Positions 7,016 through 11,338 of a stretch of 11,338 bases of DNA are shown here, piece after piece. Every line of letters starts with the position of its first letter. Positions within the stretch are counted from its first letter, which is position 1. The notes beneath the pieces are model-generated. The model was not told the origin of the DNA and did not search any database. It saw only the letters and a list, made by a program, of their open reading frames with translations. The DNA comes from SVTX01 sp045602385 (GTDB lineage Bacteria > Bacillota > Clostridia > Oscillospirales > CAG-272): contig JAZSBL010000053.1 in NCBI GenBank assembly GCA_045602385.1, positions 1-11,338 on the forward strand, written 5' to 3'. Made by a program: the position numbers and the translations under genes.

Positions 7016-8257
7016 ATGTCAATTTTAAGAGGAAACGCAATAGTAGGACAGTCCGGCGGACCTACCGCCGCTATAAACGCAACGCTTGCAGGCGTTATCT
7101 ACGGAGCAATGCACTCCGAGAATATCGGTAAAGTATACGGCATGAAGAACGGCATAGACGGACTTCTCGCCGACACAGTAATCGAGCTTGACGGCTATTT
7201 CCCCGACGACGATGCGTTTGAGGTGCTCAAGCGCACTCCCGCGGCGGCTCTCGGCTCATGCCGTAAAAAGCTCCCCACGGAAAGCGACCCCAAATATAAA
7301 CAGACCTTTGAAAAGATAATCGAGCAGTTCAAGAAATACGACATAAAATATTTCTTCTACATCGGCGGAAACGACTCTATGGACACCGTCGCAAAGCTCT
7401 CTAAATATACAAGCGAGTGCGGCTACGAGGTTCGTATCATCGGTGTTCCCAAGACCATAGACAACGACCTGCTCGGCACAGACCATACACCCGGATTCGG
7501 TTCCGCGGCAAAGTATATCTCTGTCACAATGCAGGAGATACTCCGCGACACCGCGGTATATACCGTAAAGGCGGTAACCATCGTTGAGATAATGGGACGC
7601 GACGCAGGCTGGCTCACAGCTTCAAGTGAGCTTGGTCGCCTTGTCGGTCTCCCTTCCCCCGACCTCGTTTACCTCCCGGAGCGCGCGTTTGATATGGACG
7701 AGTTCTTCGCGGATATCAAAAAGCTCCTCCAGGATAAGCCCAATATCGTTGTCGCTGTGTCCGAGGGACTTCAGTTCGCGGACGGAAGATTTGTCGGCGA
7801 ATCCACTCAGGGCGGCGCGGTAGATGCGTTTGGCCATAAGTACCTCGCAGGTACCGCTAAGGCGCTCGAGCTTGCCGTCAAGGACAAGCTCGGCATCAAG
7901 GTACGCTCTATCGAGCTTAACCTCCCCCAGCGCTGTGCTTCTCATATCGCCTCCAAGTGCGACATCGAGGAGTCCTTCGGCGTAGGTAAGGCAGCAGTAT
8001 CGGCAGCCGAGCAGGGCGTCAGCCGCGAGATGATGGTAATTCTCCGCGATAATAATGAGGGCGAGCCCTATTCAAGCGTCTACGGTCATATGGATATCGA
8101 CCTTATCGCAAACAGAACCAAGTTCGTTCCCAAGCACTATATAAACGAGCGCGGTAACCACGTCACCGACGAGTGCCTGCGCTATATCCTCCCCCTTATC
8201 GAGGGCGAGTGCTACCCCGAATACAAAAACGGTCTCCCCGTTTTCTTTGAGTTTTAA
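7016..8257 (+). CDS. pfp: 6-phosphofructokinase, probably pyrophosphate-dependent
   Basis: This enzyme interconverts fructose 6-phosphate and fructose 1,6-bisphosphate in glycolysis. The 413-residue protein has VGQSGGPTAAINATL at the N terminus, YIGGNDSMDT (115-124), VPKTIDND (144-151) and MGRDAGWL (193-200). ATP-dependent enzymes have Gly at both the last position of GGDG and the position before TIDND. Here the loop is GGND and the second site is Lys (PKTIDND), the known signature of PPi-using enzymes, which makes the step reversible. The length exceeds the roughly 320 residues of bacterial ATP-PFK and fits the longer PPi group. AAGGA at 7004-7008 sits 7 nt before ATG. It lies 39 nt after the lipid kinase gene, probably in the same operon. 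Confidence 0.93.
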   Translation: MSILRGNAIVGQSGGPTAAINATLAGVIYGAMHSENIGKVYGMKNGIDGLLADTVIELDGYFPDDDAFEVLKRTPAAALGSCRKKLPTESDPKYKQTFEKIIEQFKKYDIKYFFYIGGNDSMDTVAKLSKYTSECGYEVRIIGVPKTIDNDLLGTDHTPGFGSAAKYISVTMQEILRDTAVYTVKAVTIVEIMGRDAGWLTASSELGRLVGLPSPDLVYLPERAFDMDEFFADIKKLLQDKPNIVVAVSEGLQFADGRFVGESTQGGAVDAFGHKYLAGTAKALELAVKDKLGIKVRSIELNLPQRCASHIASKCDIEESFGVGKAAVSAAEQGVSREMMVILRDNNEGEPYSSVYGHMDIDLIANRTKFVPKHYINERGNHVTDECLRYILPLIEGECYPEYKNGLPVFFEF

Positions 8258-8275
8258 GGATGCGAGGGGGCGCGC

Positions 8276-8436
8276 TTGGGGAACTTTTTGAAAAAAGGTT
8301 CCCCAAACCCCTCAAAAACTTTCAATAGTAAAAAAATTTAATCTAAACCCACAATAAACTTCACTACGGGAAGCTTTTCCTTGTACTTTGGGAAGTTTTT
8401 TGGATCCTTAAACCTTTTTTTCAAAAAAGGTTTAAG
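8276..8436. repeat. Hairpin-bounded intergenic element (putative interspersed repeat)
   Basis: The gap between pfp and rimO is bounded by two long stem-loops. The first (8276-8306) has TTGGGGAAC/GTTCCCCAA arms extended by T/A pairs to about 14 bp. The second (8407-8436) has CTTAAACC/GGTTTAAG arms extended by six T/A pairs. Both have an inner T-run facing an A-run. Between them AAAAACTT (8314-8321) faces AAGTTTTT (8393-8400), so the whole segment has inverted symmetry. There is no ORF. Neither stem is followed by a clean T-run in the plus direction, so these are not textbook terminators. The style resembles intergenic repeats seen in gut Clostridia, but only one copy is present here, so repeat status is inferred. 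Confidence 0.5.
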
Positions 8437-8441
8437 CCTCC

Positions 8442-8446
8442 GGAGG
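8442..8446 (+). promoter_or_regulatory. rimO ribosome binding site within a palindrome
   Basis: GGAGG lies 5 nt before the rimO ATG and forms the right half of the perfect palindrome CCTCCGGAGG (8437-8446), which starts directly at the end of the second intergenic stem-loop. The left half is complementary to the binding site and could in principle mask it, although a 10-bp palindrome folds only into a tiny hairpin. Confidence 0.6.
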
Positions 8447-8451
8447 AAAAA

Positions 8452-9816
8452 ATGAAAATTGGATTTGTATCACTCGGTTGTCCGAAAAATCAGCTTGACA
8501 CCGAGGTAATGCTCCACGAGATAGCATCGCGTGGTCACGAAATAACGCCTGAGGAAACTGAGGCGGACATAGTAATAATAAACACCTGCGCTTTCATCGA
8601 GTCGGCGAAAAAAGAGGCGATAGATAACATTCTTGATATCGCGTGGCTCAAAAAGCACCATACGCTCAAAGGACTTATCGTCACCGGCTGTATGGCAGAA
8701 AGATACGGCAAGGAGATACTTGAGGAGTTCCCCGAGGTCGACGCCGTTCTTGGCGTAGGAAGCATACACAATATTTGCGAGGCAGTCGACAGCGTCATCG
8801 CCAATATCGGCAAGAAGCAGAAGAAGGGTCAGCCCGACTGCCGCTATTATTCGCACGAGGACAAGAACACGGTAAAGCTGGGCGGTGACAGAATACTCAC
8901 CACGCCCGAATACGCGGCTTACCTTAAAATAAGCGAGGGCTGCGATAACCGATGCACATATTGCGCCATCCCCGACATTCGCGGAAAATTCCGCTCTCGC
9001 CCGATGGACGAGCTTGTAGAGGAGGCAAAGGAGCTTGACGCACTCGGTGTCCGCGAGCTTACCGTCATCGCGCAGGACACCACGAGATACGGCAAGGACA
9101 TCTACGGCGAGTACTGTCTTGACAAGCTCTTGCATAGAATAACAGAGGAAACGAATATTCCCTGGCTAAGAATTCTTTATTGCTACCCCGACAAAATGAC
9201 CGACGGTCTTATCGAGGAGATGAAGAACAATCCGAGAATACTCAAATATATCGACCTGCCTCTCCAGCACATCAGCGACAGAGTACTGCGCAGAATGAAC
9301 CGTCACGGCCGCAGCGCGGAGATACGCGAGGTGCTTGAGAAGATCCGCCGCGAGATACCCGACGTAGTTATCAGAACGACGTTTATCGTCGGTTTCCCCG
9401 GTGAGAGTGAGGAGGACTTCACCGAGCTTTGCGAGTTCGTCAAGGAGCAGAGATTTGCGCGCGCAGGAGTATTCACCTACTCGCGCGAGGAGGGCACGCC
9501 CGCATACGACTTTGAGGATCAGATAGACGAGCAGATAAAGCAGGACAGAATGGACATTCTGATGCAGACGCAGATGCGCATCAGCGAGGAACTCAACAAC
9601 GAGAAGATAGGCAAGACCGTAAACGTCCTGTGCGAGGACTACGACCCCGTAAGCGAGTATCACTTTGGCAGAAGTGAGGCAGACGCGCCCGAGATCGACG
9701 GCAAAGTATTCTTCAAGTACGACGGACGCATCGCGCCCGGAAGCTTCGTCAAGGTCAAGGTACGCAGTATAACCGACTACGACCTCTGCGGCTTTGCGAT
9801 GAGCGAAAAGAAATAA
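8452..9816 (+). CDS. rimO: Ribosomal protein S12 methylthiotransferase
   Basis: A radical-SAM enzyme that adds a methylthio group to the conserved aspartate of ribosomal protein S12. Its 454 residues are normal for the family. The N-terminal UPF0004 domain holds the three cluster cysteines Cys10 (SLGCPKN), Cys46 (INTCAFIE) and Cys80 (VTGCMAE). The radical-SAM motif CDNRCTYC gives Cys164, Cys168 and Cys171. Family segments PDIRGKFRSRP, YIDLPLQHISD and RTTFIVGFPGE follow. The C-terminal part (about 385-450) is the TRAM domain. SLGCPKNQLDTE favours RimO over the tRNA enzyme MiaB. pgsA follows after 24 nt, a pairing common in Firmicutes. The promoter was not found; rimO may be read from the upstream operon or from within the intergenic element. 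Confidence 0.96.
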   Translation: MKIGFVSLGCPKNQLDTEVMLHEIASRGHEITPEETEADIVIINTCAFIESAKKEAIDNILDIAWLKKHHTLKGLIVTGCMAERYGKEILEEFPEVDAVLGVGSIHNICEAVDSVIANIGKKQKKGQPDCRYYSHEDKNTVKLGGDRILTTPEYAAYLKISEGCDNRCTYCAIPDIRGKFRSRPMDELVEEAKELDALGVRELTVIAQDTTRYGKDIYGEYCLDKLLHRITEETNIPWLRILYCYPDKMTDGLIEEMKNNPRILKYIDLPLQHISDRVLRRMNRHGRSAEIREVLEKIRREIPDVVIRTTFIVGFPGESEEDFTELCEFVKEQRFARAGVFTYSREEGTPAYDFEDQIDEQIKQDRMDILMQTQMRISEELNNEKIGKTVNVLCEDYDPVSEYHFGRSEADAPEIDGKVFFKYDGRIAPGSFVKVKVRSITDYDLCGFAMSEKK

Positions 9817-9840
9817 CAGCTCCTGAAAGGACATAATGAA

Positions 9841-10497
9841 ATGAAATCTAAAATGAATCTTCCCAATAAGCTTACAGTCGTCCGCCTTATAATGGTACCG
9901 ATATTTATGGTAGTAATGCTCTTGCCCGTGTTCGGAAATTATTCGGTTGAGGTAAATATGATACTCAACGTAGTCGGCGCGCTTCTCTTTATTGCGGCAT
10001 CCTTTACGGATATGCTTGACGGTAAGATAGCAAGAAAGAATAATCTCGTCACCGATTTCGGTAAGTTCATGGACCCTCTTGCAGACAAGTTCATGGTAAT
10101 CGGCGCGCTCCTCTGCATATTCTTTAACGCATCTATGGCGGGAAATAAGATAATGAGCATCGTATATTTCTTTGCTCTTGTCATCATCTTCTTCCGCGAG
10201 CTTGCGGTAACCTCGATAAGACTCGTAGCGTCCTCGTCGGGTGGCGTAGTGATCGCGGCAAACATGCTTGGCAAGATCAAAACGGTAACGCAGATAGTCG
10301 CTATCTCGTCCGCCATGCTTGAGCCCGTGCTCTGGAGAGTTGTCAACATGATCGCAGGCAAGGCTCTGATTCCCGAGATGATGATCAATTATCCCCCGCT
10401 CACACTTGTAGCAACTATCGTTACTATCTACTTTACAATTCATTCAGGCATAAACTACATAGTAGGAGCTTGGAAATACCTCGATCCTGAGAAATAA
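9841..10497 (+). CDS. pgsA: CDP-diacylglycerol-glycerol-3-phosphate 3-phosphatidyltransferase
   Basis: Makes phosphatidylglycerophosphate from CDP-diacylglycerol and glycerol 3-phosphate, the committed step to phosphatidylglycerol, in the cytoplasmic membrane. The 218-residue, mostly hydrophobic protein carries a complete CDP-alcohol phosphotransferase motif: Asp57-Asp60-Gly61, Ala64-Arg65, Gly74, Asp78 and Asp82. The N terminus MNLPNKLTVVRL is typical; four extra residues (MKSK) precede it with the start used here. AAAGGA (9826-9831) is 9 nt before ATG 9841, although the internal ATG at 9853 is also possible. An earlier ATG at 9836 hits a stop after two codons. The stop codon lies in a 20-bp sequence repeated at the end of the ribbon-helix-helix gene downstream. 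Confidence 0.95.
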   Translation: MKSKMNLPNKLTVVRLIMVPIFMVVMLLPVFGNYSVEVNMILNVVGALLFIAASFTDMLDGKIARKNNLVTDFGKFMDPLADKFMVIGALLCIFFNASMAGNKIMSIVYFFALVIIFFRELAVTSIRLVASSSGGVVIAANMLGKIKTVTQIVAISSAMLEPVLWRVVNMIAGKALIPEMMINYPPLTLVATIVTIYFTIHSGINYIVGAWKYLDPEK

Positions 10498-10508
10498 TAT
10501 TTGAAAAA
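10489..10508 (+). repeat. 20-bp direct repeat, left copy (end of pgsA)
   Basis: GAGAAATAATATTTGAAAAA is identical to 11181-11200; with three more bases on the left, 22 of 23 match. It contains the last two sense codons and stop of pgsA. Together the two copies flank the SLOG/ribbon-helix-helix module with a 692-bp period. Confidence 0.85.
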
Positions 10509-10509
10509 G

Positions 10510-10567
10510 AAAAGACGGAGATTTTGAAGTGAACCCCGTTTAGTTCACTTCAATTTCTCCGTCTTTT
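10510..10567. terminator. Long bidirectional terminator between pgsA and the SLOG gene
   Basis: Arms 10510-10534 and 10543-10567 pair over 25 positions with two mismatches around an 8-nt loop (CCCGTTTA). The left end begins AAAAGACGGAG and the right end finishes CTCCGTCTTTT. The T-run serves pgsA on the plus strand, and the A-run becomes a T-run for the convergent SLOG gene, whose TAG stop (10568-10570) directly touches the stem. Confidence 0.9.
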
Positions 10568-10897
10568 CTATTCGCAATGAATAACAAGACATTCCTTGCC
10601 TATACTTTCCGCGTATTTGATAACCGATAATGTTCCCTTGGAGTGACCGTCCCAAAATGCAATCACCTTGTCTGCACAATCAACTATCTGCCTATTGCGC
10701 ACAATGGGCGCGGCGCGACCGTACAACTCATATTGCGGGCGAAAAACCGTGAGTTTTATCCCCTTATCAAGCGCGTATTTTTCAGCGCAAGCGTCCACAC
10801 CGACAGCGCCGCCCGAAATGATCTCGTCCGCCTCACCTATGTGCAGACTAATGTCCGATATTATGATACTACGCGAGCCAACTACGGCAACCTTCAT
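10568..10897 (-). CDS. SLOG-superfamily protein (DUF2493/YspA-like)
   Basis: A 109-residue Rossmann-like protein of the SLOG (Smf/DprA-LOG) superfamily, whose members bind nucleotides or nucleotide-derived ligands. Visible motifs are VAVVGSRS (3-10), the glycine-rich loop IISGGAVGVDACAEKYA (26-42), RNRQIVDCADKVIAFWDG (67-84) and SKGT (86-89). The GSR, SGGAVGVD and RNR...WDG...GT set is typical of DUF2493. The protein appears complete, with no fused domain. AAAGGAGAGG (10904-10913) precedes ATG 10897. It is transcribed toward pgsA and divergently from a ribbon-helix-helix gene, sharing a 112-bp control region. The role is unknown; small SLOG proteins occur in accessory regions and in predicted nucleotide-signalling settings, but nothing here shows such a role. 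Confidence 0.88.
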   Translation of the reverse strand: MKVAVVGSRSIIISDISLHIGEADEIISGGAVGVDACAEKYALDKGIKLTVFRPQYELYGRAAPIVRNRQIVDCADKVIAFWDGHSKGTLSVIKYAESIGKECLVIHCE

Positions 10898-10926
10898 AAA
10901 TAACCTCTCCTTTAATACTTTTTGTG

Positions 10927-10994
10927 TACTTATTATAAGTATACTTACAACATTATACCATAAAATAATCTTAAAATATACTTACATTAAGATT
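10927..10994. promoter_or_regulatory. Divergent control region with TACTTA/TAAGTA half-sites
   Basis: Half-sites are TACTTA at 10927-10932, TAAGTA at 10936-10941, TACTTA at 10942-10947 and TACTTA at 10979-10984. The first pair makes the inverted repeat TACTTATTATAAGTA, and the second pair makes the perfect 12-bp palindrome TAAGTATACTTA. TATACTTACA occurs twice (10940-10949 and 10977-10986). AATCTTAA/TTAAGATT arms (10967-10974 and 10987-10994) enclose the last site. Candidate -10 boxes are TGG-TATAAT on the minus strand (10952-10957, extended -10, weak -35) for the SLOG gene and TATACT (10977-10982) on the plus strand for the ribbon-helix-helix gene. The layout suggests repression by the adjacent ribbon-helix-helix protein; that is inference. 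Confidence 0.55.
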
Positions 10995-11009
10995 TTTTGG
11001 AGATTTTTT

Positions 11010-11189
11010 ATGAGAAACAAAAACAACAAACATCTTGGCATTGAGGTTGACCCCGAGCTGCACTACAAGCTCCATTATATTTCAAAATATTATGGGCGAT
11101 CTGCAAACGGTGAGATACTCTATCTCATAAGACAAGAGATCAAAGCGTTTGAGGAAAAAGAAGGCAAGATAGAGCTCCCCGAGAAATAA
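11010..11189 (+). CDS. Arc-like ribbon-helix-helix DNA-binding protein (59 aa)
   Basis: A small protein fitting the Arc/MetJ/CopG ribbon-helix-helix pattern. A short basic N terminus (MRNKNNK) is followed by the DNA-contacting strand LGIEVDPEL (9-17), helix A (LHYKLHYISKYYG, about 17-29) and a turn with the RSANGEI signature (30-36). Helix B (LYLIRQEIKAFEEKEG, about 37-52) ends with KIELPEK. The NGEI segment followed by an Arg-rich helix is characteristic of Arc-family regulators, which bind operators as dimers of dimers. The start is ATG 11010 with GGAGA (10999-11003) 6 nt upstream; the frame stays open far upstream, but that part overlaps the SLOG gene antisense and is not coding. No toxin gene follows; a terminator does. 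The likely role is autorepression and control of the divergent SLOG gene. Confidence 0.85.
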   Translation: MRNKNNKHLGIEVDPELHYKLHYISKYYGRSANGEILYLIRQEIKAFEEKEGKIELPEK

Positions 11190-11200
11190 TATTTGAAAAA
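11181..11200 (+). repeat. 20-bp direct repeat, right copy (end of ribbon-helix-helix gene)
   Basis: Identical to 10489-10508. It contains the final GAG AAA codons and TAA stop of the ribbon-helix-helix gene plus 11 nt of trailer. Both genes end Pro-Glu-Lys-stop in the same phase relative to the repeat. Confidence 0.85.
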
Positions 11201-11207
11201 TAAAAAT

Positions 11208-11231
11208 CCACCCGCGAAGCGGGTGGTTTTT
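11208..11231 (+). terminator. Intrinsic terminator of the ribbon-helix-helix gene
   Basis: CCACCCGC-GAA-GCGGGTGG forms a perfect 8-bp GC-rich stem with a 3-nt loop, followed by TTTTT and preceded by an A-run. It starts 18 nt after the stop codon. The A-run would allow function on the opposite strand too. Confidence 0.9.
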
Positions 11232-11338
11232 CACATGCGGGCATAGCCCTATGTTCCTCGCTATGCGTAAACGCACTGACGCGGACTGCCAACTGCGTAG
11301 GATTGTTACTTGCTGCCAGCAAACTGGCCGTTATCGTC
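11232..11338. other. Structured non-coding segment, cut by window edge
   Basis: No plausible gene is present. Small stems are visible: GCATAGC (11241-11247) with GCTATGC (11260-11266), GCGT-AA-ACGC (11265-11274), and GCCAG-CAAA-CTGGC (11315-11328). Short minus-strand reading frames here run through the terminator and have low-complexity, non-family-like sequences. The GC-rich, stem-rich character differs from the AT-rich spacers elsewhere in the window, and it could be part of an interspersed repeat, a mobile-element end or a structured RNA. Confidence 0.35.

Noticed and set aside
8276..8436. CRISPR or ordinary terminator explanation for the intergenic stems
   Set aside because: There are no regularly spaced direct repeats, and neither stem is followed by a proper T-run in the direction of pfp transcription.
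9166..10443. 425-codon minus-strand open frame opposite rimO and pgsA
   Set aside because: It lies antisense to two certain genes, its product is a run of His/Tyr/Arg/Asp-rich sequence with no family features, and it spans the rimO-pgsA gap. It is a shadow caused by codon bias.
10668..11009. Upstream extension of the ribbon-helix-helix frame
   Set aside because: It overlaps the SLOG gene antisense and the operator region. The family match and the ribosome binding site begin only at 11010.
10568..11189. Toxin-antitoxin reading of the ribbon-helix-helix gene with the SLOG gene
   Set aside because: The genes are divergent rather than co-transcribed, and the SLOG protein is not a known toxin fold, so antitoxin status is not supported.
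11082..11322. Minus-strand open frames of 60-64 codons at the right edge
   Set aside because: They cross the terminator and the end of the ribbon-helix-helix gene, lack convincing ribosome binding sites and resemble no protein family.

Overview
The window looks like a chromosomal segment from an anaerobic gut-type member of the Clostridia (Firmicutes). This rests on strong AGGAGG-type ribosome binding sites, housekeeping-style TTGACA/TATAAT promoters, a pyrophosphate-type phosphofructokinase, a rimO-pgsA pair typical of Firmicutes, and a CUT1 sugar transporter with no ATPase gene of its own. The species cannot be named from the sequence. No rRNA, tRNA, CRISPR array, transposase or phage structural gene was seen.

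Left part (1-5132), all on the minus strand. Reading from high to low coordinates: a histidine-phosphatase gene with its own strong promoter; a three-gene ABC sugar-import operon (two permeases, then the solute-binding protein as last gene) with its own promoter and a terminator; and a secreted protein with tandemly repeated beta-rich (OB-like) domains, truncated by the left window edge, again with its own promoter.

Middle part (5250-10567), all on the plus strand. A strong extended -10 promoter drives serine O-acetyltransferase, a diacylglycerol-kinase-family lipid kinase (ATGA overlap) and PPi-type phosphofructokinase (39-nt gap). A hairpin-rich intergenic element of about 160 bp follows, whose end abuts the ribosome binding site of rimO (ribosomal protein S12 methylthiotransferase). 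rimO is followed closely by pgsA (phosphatidylglycerophosphate synthase), and a long bidirectional terminator closes the unit. These are housekeeping functions: cysteine synthesis, phospholipid synthesis, glycolysis and ribosome modification.

Right part (10489-11338). A small accessory module has a SLOG/DUF2493 nucleotide-binding-type protein on the minus strand, divergent from a 59-residue Arc-like ribbon-helix-helix protein on the plus strand. Their shared control region is packed with TACTTA/TAAGTA half-sites. A 20-bp exact direct repeat, covering the end of pgsA and the end of the ribbon-helix-helix gene, flanks the module. The window ends in a terminator followed by a structured, apparently non-coding segment cut by the edge. 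This right-hand module is the least ordinary part of the window; everything else is conventional.
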